Shown: one piece after another, positions 50,550-60,328 of the stretch | How positions within the stretch are numbered: position 1 is the first letter of the stretch | How the letters are laid out: every line of letters starts with the position of its first letter | DNA from: Cerrena zonata | Taxonomy: Eukaryota > Basidiomycota > Agaricomycetes > Polyporales > Cerrenaceae | Length of the DNA stretch: 64,000 bases | NCBI GenBank assembly: GCA_038087015.1 | Contig: JASBNA010000061.1 | Span: 62,001 to 126,000, forward strand | Direction: 5' to 3' | Notes under the pieces: generated by a model | Told to the model about the DNA's origin: nothing | The model's input: only the letters and a program-made list of their open reading frames with translations | Databases searched by the model: none | Translations under genes and position numbers: made by a program

Positions 50550-51209
50550 TGTTATAGTTGGGTTTTGTCTTAATGAAAGAGTAAAAGCTTCGAAACGAAA
50601 GAAAAAAAATGGTAATTTTTCAAGTAGGAAAAAAATGAAAGGAAAAAAGAATTGGTTTGGTTGTGAGGTTAGGGTTTTGTGTTGTGCGTGCCAAAGTTTT
50701 TCATTTTTGCGAGGTCATGTGACCGAGTGACTGTTTTTTTTTCTTACTTCTATCAATAAGTAATGGTCTACAGTACTACAATCTTCCAACTCCACAATTC
50801 ACATAAATCAAAGTCAGCTGAATGTAGATGGAAAGCAGAGCTTCACAGATTATAAGAAAATATATTAATGTAACTAAGAGAAATAAGATGACGATACAAT
50901 TTAATTCTTCATTTGATGCAAAAGAAGGTTAAAAATGGAATCAAACGATAAAAGAAAGAATACAATTATTAAGCTTTTCCCACGATAGTAAAACTGATAA
51001 TTTTAAGAATAAAACCTTTTATTAAAAAATGGAGTATATTAATTCATTATACATGATAAATAGTGTATTTATGAATTGTTCTATTGATAAAAAATACCAA
51101 TAAGTAGAAGGAGAAGGGGAAATATTTGTACAAATTCTTTTTTTAGTTTAAATATGACATTTTTTTTAGGACCTTTAATTCCAAATGAAAAATAAAATAT
51201 GAAACTATC
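50550..51209. other. RPL34 promoter / RPS28 3' spacer
   Basis: About 660 bases. The RPL34-proximal half holds the regulatory motifs of the next entry. The distal half (50760-51209) is AT-rich and shows nothing recognisable. Confidence 0.4.
50669..50724 (-). promoter_or_regulatory. Tbf1-like site and CATGTG element upstream of RPL34
   Basis: TTAGGGTTTT (50669-50678; minus-strand AAAACCCTAA) resembles the Tbf1 motif, and GGTCATGTGACC (50713-50724) is a near-palindromic variant of the Cbf1 site. The spacing and pairing match the arrangement seen at RPS18. Role inferred. Confidence 0.45.
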
Positions 51210-51655
51210 TTAACGTAATCTTCTAGCTTCACGTTCGGATTCCATTAAGCATAAGATGTCGTTTTCTCTAACTGGACCTTTAACGTTTCTGACAATGGTT
51301 CTTGAAGCATCTTCTAAGAATTCAACTCTGACTTGGGTAACACCACCTCTGGAACCGGTTCTACCTAAGACCTTGATGACTTTAGCTAAAGTAACTGGAG
51401 TTTTAGTGTCCTGTAAAATGTTAGTATGAAATTCAAGTAGACGGTCTGATTCAACTCAAGAAGCCTCTGCATCCACATAGCTATTCATCTTCACCTCTCA
51501 CTTTCTCTTCGCTTCCTCTTCACCCTCTCTTCACCTTCTCTTCGCTTCCTTCACCTTCACGTCATCTTTCATCTTCCAATCTCCACATCATGGATCCATC
51601 ATCCATTCTTCGTGTTGAACAGTCTCGACCTCCATCTCCAATCAGTACATACCAT
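51210..51655 (-). CDS. RPS28: 40S ribosomal protein S28 (eS28), spliced after the start codon
   Basis: 67-residue small-subunit protein. Exon 1 is only ATG (51653-51655). The intron 51411-51652 (242 bases) has donor GTATGT, a TACTAAC branch and acceptor CAG. Exon 2 (51210-51410) encodes [20 protein letters not shown], then [20 protein letters not shown] and [19 protein letters not shown], nearly identical to other yeast Rps28. S. cerevisiae RPS28 has no intron, so the ATG-only first exon is a lineage feature. The intron is purine-rich on the sense strand. Confidence 0.96.
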
Positions 51656-52084
51656 TTTGTATGATTATGTTAATGTGTATACTAAGATATGAAAATTTTC
51701 AAAGTAGTTGAAAGAAAAAATTTTTAGCTTTTTTTTTTCAATGAAGTTGAGTTTGTTTGGAAGGAGATTTTTCAGTGCGTCGCACGACAAAAAAAAAATG
51801 GAAAAAGAAAAAGACGAAAAGTCGTTCGCGTGGCAAATTATTTGATCTCTTTCTAAACTGTAAATCTGTGGGTTCTTTTTGGTTTTTTGCAGTTTAGTCG
51901 TCGGCGGTAATCTCACACCCGTGCACCGGTTATCGCCGACGGAAATAGGCTTAAAAAAAGAAACCAAGCATCCGATGAATGGCAGCTTATCAACAATCGA
52001 TTTCAAACGGGTTTTCAATGAGTTTTTCAATTACTTTGTTTATTCAGCTTTTGCTTGACTAGTATTCAAGTATATAGCACCAGC
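51656..52084. other. Divergent promoter RPS28 / alpha-beta hydrolase
   Basis: About 430 bases, containing A-tracts (51787-51797) and the dyad described next. No gene. Confidence 0.4.
51900..51940. promoter_or_regulatory. Rap1-like site framed by an 11-bp inverted repeat
   Basis: GTCGGCGGTAA (51900-51910) and TTATCGCCGAC (51930-51940) are inverted with one mismatch. The 19-base spacer holds ACACCCGTGCACC (51915-51927), a Rap1 consensus match. The position between two divergent genes suggests a shared control element. Confidence 0.5.
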
Positions 52085-53572
52085 ATGTCCACGTCAACTA
52101 CCTACAAGACCGAGGAACCAGCAGAACAGGCTTCGAGCGAGATGGAGAGCTCGTCGCGTCAACTGGTACGTTCCGAAGGGCCTAAAAGAAAGAAGAAGAC
52201 TGAGTTTGATGAAGAAAGAAAACGTCCAATATATCCATGGTCTGATTCATTCAAAGATTGGTTCAAGCACGGGATCTTGAAGAACTATACTGATGAGCAA
52301 GTTGAATCGAAATTACTTTCACATTTACCATTTTATCCAGTATCCGATGGTAAAAGAGTGGCAAAAATCATTGATACTAAGTTAGATGATGGTAATTATA
52401 TTCATGAATTTTGTATTGAGAACGTTGAATGTGATAATAGTGACTCGAATGAAGGAAATGAAGAAGGAGTATTATCAAAATTAGGGTTAGGTAAATCACT
52501 CACCCCTCCAGAAGTAACTGACGTTGTATTGGTACACGGGTATGCAGCATCATTAGGACTTTTCATTGATAATTTCGATTCATTATCAAGTATCCCCGGG
52601 GTGAAAATACATGCTATTGACTTATTGGGTTTTGGATTTAGTTCAAGACCGAAGTTCCCAAAATTACCAAATAACACTAAGGAAGATATTTATAAAGTTG
52701 AAGATTGGTTTATTGATTCGATGGAAGAATGGAGAATCAAACGTAACATTAATCGTTTCATCCTTATTGGACACTCTTTTGGTGGGTACCTTAGTTGTGC
52801 TTACGCAATGAAGTATAATCGTAAATTAATTGACGCATCTTCGAAAGCTCAGAATTTAATTGATAAGATGATTTTGGTTAGTCCGGTAGGGGTTGAAAGA
52901 AGTAAGTATTCTTTAATTAAAAATGATACTGATCTGGAAACCCGTTTGGAAAATCAATCAGAATCTCAAGTCCCTTTAACTCGTGAATTAACTGCCGATC
53001 AAGAGAGTATTGTTCAAGGAACTGATACCCAACCAGAAGTTGAGAATGATGATGAAAATACTAGAGGAAGAAAATTCTTATATCATTTATGGAGACATCA
53101 CTATTCTCCATTCGGAATTGTTCGTAATATCGGCCCAGTAAGATCAAAGTTCATATCAAGATGGACTACTCATAGATTTGCTCATGTTTATTATCAAAAT
53201 CCTGAACATTTCTTCAATGTTCATAATTATATTTATAGAATCTTTAATGGTGCTGGGAGTGGTGAGTACGCCATTACCCGAGTTTTAGATGTTGGTGCCA
53301 TGGCTAGACTACCTCTTATTGATCGTGTTCCTCAAAAAGTGGTTGATATGAAGTTACCAACCCTTTGGTTATACGGAGATAAAGACTGGATGAATGATGA
53401 AGCTGGTCAAGAGATTACTGCAGAAATTAACCAACTAGCCAAAAAGACATCACCTCCTATCAATTCTTTGGCTCAATTCGGATACATTACAAACGCTGGC
53501 CATCACTTATACCTTGACAACCCTCCTGATTTCGCAAAAGTGGTATTCAAATTTTTAGGTTTCAGAAAGTGA
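52085..53572 (+). CDS. Alpha/beta hydrolase of the Ict1/Cld1 (ABHD5-like) family
   Basis: Predicted lysophospholipid acyltransferase or cardiolipin phospholipase related to S. cerevisiae Ict1, Cld1 and Ecm18. I start at ATG 52085 (MSTSTTYKTEEPAEQ); ten codons before it need a TTG. 495 residues. The oxyanion region is VVLVHGYAASLGLFIDNFDS, the nucleophile elbow LIGHSFGGYLS has Ser about 231, and the C-terminal HX4D motif is HHLYLD near 472. A long insert with acidic linkers (about 290-325) separates cap and core. The N terminus is not an obvious mitochondrial presequence, so an Ict1-like role is as likely as a Cld1-like one. Confidence 0.85.
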   Translation: MSTSTTYKTEEPAEQASSEMESSSRQLVRSEGPKRKKKTEFDEERKRPIYPWSDSFKDWFKHGILKNYTDEQVESKLLSHLPFYPVSDGKRVAKIIDTKLDDGNYIHEFCIENVECDNSDSNEGNEEGVLSKLGLGKSLTPPEVTDVVLVHGYAASLGLFIDNFDSLSSIPGVKIHAIDLLGFGFSSRPKFPKLPNNTKEDIYKVEDWFIDSMEEWRIKRNINRFILIGHSFGGYLSCAYAMKYNRKLIDASSKAQNLIDKMILVSPVGVERSKYSLIKNDTDLETRLENQSESQVPLTRELTADQESIVQGTDTQPEVENDDENTRGRKFLYHLWRHHYSPFGIVRNIGPVRSKFISRWTTHRFAHVYYQNPEHFFNVHNYIYRIFNGAGSGEYAITRVLDVGAMARLPLIDRVPQKVVDMKLPTLWLYGDKDWMNDEAGQEITAEINQLAKKTSPPINSLAQFGYITNAGHHLYLDNPPDFAKVVFKFLGFRK

Positions 53573-53767
53573 TTGTCTTTTGGTCAATACATATCGATCT
53601 CATTGATACTTCAATTCTTGTTTAATACTTTCCCCTATATTTTCTTTATATTTTTAGACTTATTTTATATTATATGATCATTTATTAATACCCCCATTAT
53701 TTGTATTCGTACTTTATTCGAGATAAGATTACGAAGTTTTTTTGTTTTTTGATTTGTTTGTTAGTGC

Positions 53768-55991
53768 TCATAATACAAATTGGCTGTTAATTTTATCAAT
53801 TTTAGCCTTTAACCGATTTGAAATATCATCAGATTTAAGTTTAGTTTCTGCAAATATTTTTTTCGATTCATTTATAATCAAATTCTTTTGGTTTTCAAAT
53901 TCTTGTTCAAGTTGTGAAGTCTCATTGGCAAACTCTTCATAAACTTCTTTTAACATGAACTCCCTTTTCTTGATATCTCGGATTATGCTCTGGCTGAAAA
54001 CCTGTAGTGTTTCATAAACTGAATCAAGTGACCCCCAAATATCTTGTTCAATAATTATCCCATTTTGTGGCCGATTCTGTTGTCTATTCAGCATTTGCCC
54101 CTTTCCCATTGAATAAGATTCATAGAACAAAGGAAATTCTGATCTTGAGTCAACAAATGATTCTTGTTGATGTCTCAAAGATGTGTCAATTGTTGCTGAT
54201 GGACTTACAATATCCATAATCTTGTTTGCTTCACAAGTATCAGTTTGTTCATTCTTTGAGGTATCAACATCTTGTAAATTGTTGGGTGCGAATCCTATTT
54301 TTGGTACTTTTATTTTTTCATCGGTTTCATTATTAATTTCATTTTTTGATATATTTTTAACTTTATCTTTACTTCTCCTTTGTGTTGGTGTCAATGGAAT
54401 TTCCCAAACATCTTTCCCAGTTTGTTGGAACCTCCTCATGCTGTGCTTACTGTATTTTTTATTCTTTTGTAATTGATTAATAGCAAATTCTTGTATGTCT
54501 CTTGAAGGCAGTAGTTCAGGAGGGGCAGCATTGTTCAGAGGGTTTGAAATGCTCAAGTGGGGCCTCCTTTGCATATTGCCTTTCTTTGGTGTATTCTGAG
54601 GTGTAATTTTAATTGTATTTTCATCGGTGGATTTGGAAGGTGTACAGGATATTTTAGCAGGCTGCACATATTGGAGACTTGCCTCACGTCGATCAGAAAG
54701 GTTTATGTCAGTGGAGACTGCAGACATTTCTGAGTATGGCATACGCTGGACCATCGGTGTAGATGTGTTTATCGGAGTGTCATCGGAGCATGGCACCTGC
54801 TTGACTGATTTCATCTTTTTGGTTGGAGGTGAGTTTTCATCTTCTGTATATGGGTCTGAGCTTAGCAAGGTATAATTTGCTTGGGGTTGTGAGGACTTTA
54901 TCTTTTCCAACACTGTAAGACACCTCTGAGTGTAATCAAGCCTGGTAAACTTTAACTCCATACATGTTGTATGATGTTGCTTATAAAGACCAGTTAAAAC
55001 GGCAAAATCGTTGGATTTTTTGAAGCTGATTTGCACAGTATTTGAAGCGGAAGTGAAATTTTTCAAGATATTCAAGTTGATTAACGTAACTGTATCCTTG
55101 GGTTGATTGGACTTGAGGTGGATTTTCCATAAAATCAAAGCATAGCCAATTGGTTCAACTTGTAGTAAAAGCACTATTTCGGGTTGGTTTATACATTCAA
55201 TTTCAATGTCTTGACAATGAATAGAATTGAGCTGCAAAAGATCAGTAAAATTTTCATTTTTAGCTTCAATAAATTGTAAGATTTTAGCATGGCCAGCCCG
55301 GTAATCAAATGGAAATGGATATATGGTTTCTGGTATTCCCTTAACCAATTCTAGTGGAACATACGACCCAAGCGCTTCAATCAAATAATTCAACTTTGTA
55401 AAATCCTGATTTTCCTCTAGAAGTTTAGAAATTTGCTTTACTTGATAAGCATTGATGTACCGAGCAGCATCTCTGGCGTTACTACCCAAAATAATCGAGC
55501 TAACCCATCCAGTGGGACTCTCACTAATGCAAGCATTGATCAAAGATCGTGATTTAATTGCATCTCGTATCTCAATAAACAGATGGAGTAACTGGGTATT
55601 CGGTTAGTAAAATCTCGTTTCCTTAAAATTTGAATATACTTACTAATATAATGGGCCAATATTTAACCATTTCTGGAACCATACTTTGAATCACTGGATT
55701 GATGTATACCCCAAACACAAATTGAGCGAAATGGATGTTTTGCTTAGTCATTCTCCTTGGTAATTTACTGTAGTTATCGCCAATTGTTTTAAACAACTTG
55801 ATTACTTCTCTTTTCAAATCTTTTACCAAATTTTCATCAATTATTTCATAATCAAAGCAATTTTTTTCATAAAGTTCATGAATAACGCTCTTCTCGATGC
55901 GTAAGTGTTTTGAATCAATGGCCTCGTTCAAGAGCTTGATATGTTTTAAAACCGCTTGAAGCGTTGATTCTGTAAATGAAGACTGAAACAT
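53768..55991 (-). CDS. Candidate Red1/SYCP2-like meiotic axis protein, spliced
   Basis: Two exons: 55644-55991 (116 residues, ending YWPIIL) and 53768-55591 (607 residues, starting LLHLFIEIRDAIKS), total 723. The 52-base intron has donor GTAAGT, branch TACTAAC (plus-strand 55603-55609) and acceptor CAG, and rejoins the frames without loss. Architecture: a helical ARM-like N-terminal region to about 230, a beta-rich segment about 250-350 (TLINLNILKNFTSASNTVQI, then KKSNDFAVLTGLY) like a PH-type fold, a long Ser/Pro/Thr disordered middle with TPQNTPKK- and TPTQRR-type sites, and a C-terminal coiled coil (about 625-720, ending KAKIDKINSQFVL). This order is that of Red1/SYCP2 axis proteins. Sequence identity is too low for certainty. 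Confidence 0.6.
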
Positions 55992-56304
55992 AGCTGCAAA
56001 AACTGACTTTACCGGCGCGTATCACTTGCAACAAAGAGCAAAACTCAAAGTAACTTTCCAATTATCTTTTCAGACCAGTTCTAGAGCCAACTCCAAACCT
56101 TATAAAGAGAATAATGAAAGAAGTAGCTAAAACTAAGTGAAAGTGTTGATGTGATGTATCGTAATTGAATATCAAGATTGTGGTCGTGCCCTTTCTCCAA
56201 AAGACGATCTCGAAAAATCGCATCGAAATGGAAGAAAATCAACGTAAAACAGAAAAAAAAAAAATTTTATAATGACTAACACTTAAAGCGATTAAGAAGG
56301 CAAC
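55992..56304. other. Divergent promoter, Red1-like / GLN4
   Basis: About 310 bases with an A-run at 56249-56260. No specific site recognised. Confidence 0.35.
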
Positions 56305-58697
56305 ATGTCAAGCGAAGAAGAACTTGTTAGTTTGTTCAAGTCAGTTGGTCTTGCTGAGAATAAGACCAATGACATTATCAAGAACAAAAAAGTATCCAAC
56401 ACCCTCTCCTATATTTTAACTGAAGAGTTGAAAGTTCAAGGACCAATTGAAGAGAAGAAGCTTTCCTTATTACATTCGTTAGCACTTGAAAGTAAGAATA
56501 GTGACGAGCCAATCAAGAACCGTTCGGTTGTTTCCCAAAAGATATTGGATGGGGAATTGAAGACCAATTTGCAAGTTAGCGAAGGATTCAAATATATCGT
56601 TAATCATGAAGAGATTGATATCAAAGATTTTGATAAGAATTGTGGTGTAGGAGTTGACTTAAGTGCAGAAGATATTAAGGGGGAGCTCCGTAAGTATTTT
56701 GAAGCTAATAAGGAAGATATTTTAGCTAAAAGATATAGTGGAGTCCCTAAATTATTAGGAGAAGCCAAAAAAATTCCAAGTTTAAAATGGGCAACACCAT
56801 CATTATTTAAGCCGATTATTGATGAATTAGCTTTGGAATATTTAGGACCAAAAGACGAAAGAGATGTTGTTAAAAAGGAGAAGAAGAAGGCCAAGAAACA
56901 ACCAACTAAAAATAATGAAACTAAACCGGAAGTTGAAAGATCAATGTTTAGTGAAGGTTTTTTGGGAGAATTACATAAACCAGGAGAAAATCCACAAGCA
57001 TATCCCGAATTAATGAAGGAACATTTAGAAGCCACCAAGGGAGAAGTCTGGACCAGATTCCCACCAGAACCAAATGGATATTTACATATTGGGCATTCCA
57101 AAGCTATTATGGTTAATTTTGGATATGCCAAATTTCATAATGGGAAATGTTATTTAAGATTTGATGATACTAATCCCGAAGCAGAAGAAGCCAAATATTT
57201 CGAATCAATTAAGGATATGATTGATTGGTTAGGATTTAAACCATGGAAGATCACTTATAGTAGTGATTATTTCGATACCTTGTATGAATTAGCAGAAGAA
57301 TTGATTAAACGTGGTAAAGCATACGTTTGTCATTGTACCGCTGAAGAAGTTAAATTACAAAGAGGATTAAAAGAAGATGGAACATTAGGAGGAGAAAGAT
57401 TTGCCTCCCCCTATCGTGATAGAAGTATTGAAGAAAATTTAACTGAGTTTAGAAAGATGAGAGATGGCCATTATGAAGTTGGTAAAGCCACTTTAAGAAT
57501 GAAACAAGATATTGATAGTCCATCACCACAAATGTGGGACTTGGTTGCTTATAGAGTTTTGAACACTCCTCATCATCGTACTGGAGATAAATGGAAGATT
57601 TATCCAACTTATGATTTCACTCACTGTTTAGTTGATTCTATTGAAAACATTAGTCATTCGTTATGTACCTACCGAATTCAGATTATCTAGAGAATCGTAT
57701 GAATGGTTATGTGATGCTTTACATGTTTATAGGCCAGCTCAAAGAGAATACGGTAGATTAAATATTACTGGTACTGTATTATCCAAAAGAAAGATTGCTA
57801 AATTAGTCGATCTGAAAATTGTTAGAGGATGGGATGATCCAAGATTATATACTTTAGAAGCTATACGTCGTCGTGGGGTGCCACCAGGGGCCATCTTACT
57901 GTTTATTAACACCTTGGGGGTAACTACTTCCGTAACTAATATTCAAGAGATTAGATTGGAAAGCTGCTATTAGGAACTATCTTGATCAAACCACACCAAG
58001 ATTAATGATGATTCTAGAACCAATATTAATTGAGGTTGATAACGTTGCCGAAGATTATGAAGAAGTTATTGAAATGCCATACAAACCGGGCGATGATGCT
58101 AAATTCGGTATTAGAAAATTAAAATTCACCAAGTATAATTATATTGATAGACAAGATTACCGAGATGAATTTGATAAAGAATACCGTAGATTAGCTCCAG
58201 GACAACCGGTTGGATTAATGAGAGTTCCATTCAATGTTAGCGTTAAAGAGGTTATTAGAAATGGAGACAAGATTGAAAAAATCATTGTTAATTACGATAA
58301 TAATAAAGAAGAGTATAAGAAACCAAAGACATTTATTCAATGGATTGGTAAAGACGATGTATTAAAGATTAAAGAAATCCGGATTCAAAATCGCTTATTT
58401 AAGAGTGAAAATCCATCTGCTCATCCCCAAGGGTATTTAGAAGATATCAATGAAAATAGTGAAGAGATTGTTAGAGGTGGTATAATCGAAAAGCTGTCAT
58501 TTGAAGAAATTAAGAGTAAGAGTCCAATGAATGTTGAAATTGCCGGTAGTGAGTTTAACATTAAGGAAAAATACGGTCCTCAAACCGTTAGATTCCAAGC
58601 ATTGAGAATTGGTTATTTCTGTATGGACAAGGACAGTGGAGACGATGTAGTATTAAATAGAATTGTCACTTTGAAGGAGGACTCTTCTAAGAACTAA
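56305..58697 (+). CDS. GLN4: Glutaminyl-tRNA synthetase Gln4, frame broken twice by single-base insertions
   Basis: Cytosolic class I glutaminyl-tRNA synthetase, essential in S. cerevisiae. Three consecutive frames join to about 796 residues (yeast Gln4 has 809). The N-terminal appended domain starts [20 protein letters not shown]; then a Lys-rich hinge ([15 protein letters not shown]); the catalytic core has [20 protein letters not shown] (HIGH) and [16 protein letters not shown] (the KMSKS-like MSK region), followed by the C-terminal beta barrels. The first break is near 57667-57670, between SLCT and [12 protein letters not shown]. The second is near 57959-57965, between RLE and the [13 protein letters not shown] continuation. 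One extra base at each restores homology. It is Gln4, not glutamyl-tRNA synthetase, by the N-terminal domain and catalytic sequence. Codon 57899-57901 is CTG where Gln4 has Ser. Confidence 0.93.
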
Positions 58698-59220
58698 TCA
58701 ATAGTATATTACGTGTGAGGGTTAAGCATGTGTAGTAAGTGTAAGTGAAGTGTAGGAGGTGACTGCAAAAAAGGCAAGCTCAATTTTTACACAAACGCCA
58801 AAAAAAAAAAAAATATGTAAATCACAAAATGGGGGAAAATTTAGCAGCCTCCTTATATTTTCGGTGGGGTCAAATAATATTTTGTATAGAGATAGAGATA
58901 ATAATTATATATCACAATAGATTTTGGGGACAATGCGGATTACAAAACACAATGCAAACCACAATCCAATATTTTATGCCCAATAAATTTTTTTCCCTAC
59001 TGATTAAGTTTACCTTGCATAAATAGTGGAGTCATGGTGGAGTAACTGAGAAAATAATTCCAAAAACGCAGCAAAAAAAGAAAGATGCGCTAAAAAATAA
59101 AAAAAGAAGAAAAAGAAAAAAAGGTTAAAATTTCTCACTTTAAAAAGTGATTAATTTCCCTTCATTGCTCTAGAAAGAGTCCACCAACAAAAATTTAAAG
59201 AGATACTCCAGTATAGAGGT
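58698..59220. other. Spacer upstream of the PP1 targeting subunit
   Basis: About 520 bases with several A-runs (58800-58814, 59085-59130). No gene is visible. Confidence 0.4.
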
Positions 59221-60328
59221 ATGATAGACTCATTTTCTTCTAGTGAATCGCTATTACTGCAAGCACTGCTGCTGTCGCTGCTGCTGCTGCTGCTGTCATT
59301 ATCGACCATCAAATTAACTCCTCCCAGCGATGATTGCGGATTGCTTCGTAAAAAACTGGGAGAGTTGGTCAAATCATCACTCAAACTCCCCAACCTCGCC
59401 CGCAGTGTGTCATCTCCAGAAATGTTGTCCCCTAATAAAAGCGTTCGTTTTGCATCTCGATTAGCCAACGTGAAGATGTTTGACGGGAACGACTCTCCTA
59501 GCACGGTTGCGACGGCGGAAAACACCCCCTTGGGATCACCACACCACGAAGAAATGGACTCGTACTTCCAGTTGAATTGGAACGACGAAGAAACCAGTTC
59601 AGAAGAGGAAAATGACGTTGTACACCCTTATCAAATGATATCATCCGATGTAACTGGTGGAGATAAGAATAAAGTTGTCAGTTTAAAAGAGGTTTATCTC
59701 GTAGAAGATGAATTGATTGGCAAAATTATGGTTGAAAATATTGCATTTGAAAAAAAAATATCAATAAAATTAACTTTTAATAATTGGAAAACAAAAATTA
59801 TTATTAATAATCATATCAATTTTGTTAAATCAATTAATAATTTTGATGAATTTGAATTTAAAATCGATTTATCAAATTTACCTTGCCATATAAATTTAGA
59901 AATGGTGGTCAAGTATGAAGTAAATAACCAGGTTTATTGGGATAATAATTTTAATCAAAATTACCACATTAAATTATCAACAAATCAAAATTACAATAAT
60001 AATCAATTTGATGATTTGATTAATAAACTAAACGATTATAAAAATAATCACGAATTAGATTATAAATTAGGCAAATACTAATCCCAAATCAGAATTACAC
60101 CATCGCTATAATTTATCAAATGAATTAAACACTCCTCGTTCTCCATTATCAAGACCTTTAAAATACTCTAATTCTTACAAATCAAAACAATCTACCACTA
60201 CTTCTTTCAATTCTAAATCTTACTCTGACTTACTACAAAGTTATTGTTTTTATGGCGCTCCAGAGAAGAACTCTTTCAACTCAACCGCTTCAACTTTTCA
60301 TTCGTTGAGTGATTCAATTCATATTTAA
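59221..60328 (+). CDS. Glycogen-targeting protein phosphatase 1 regulatory subunit (Gac1/Pig2/Gip2 family), one frame break
   Basis: Targets Glc7/PP1 to glycogen synthase. The PP1-docking RVxF-type motif lies in NKSVRFASRLANVKMFD (about residues 72-88), and the CBM21 carbohydrate-binding domain follows (VSLKEVYLVEDELIGKIMVE, ISIKLTFNNWKT, then VKYEVNNQVYWDNNFNQNYH), ending near 265. The frame stops at 60081 (KLGKY), but the +1 frame continues with sensible sequence (NTNPKSELHHRYNLSNELNT through SYCFYGAPEK) to a stop at 60326-60328. Removing one A at 60073-60075 joins them to about 368 residues. The tail SYCFYG matches the family C-terminal element. Residues 13-25 contain ten CTG codons (poly-Ser in this clade). 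Confidence 0.85.

Noticed and set aside
56305..57690. Calling the synthetase GUS1 (glutamyl)
   Set aside because: The N-terminal domain and the stretch [20 protein letters not shown] belong to glutaminyl-tRNA synthetase Gln4.
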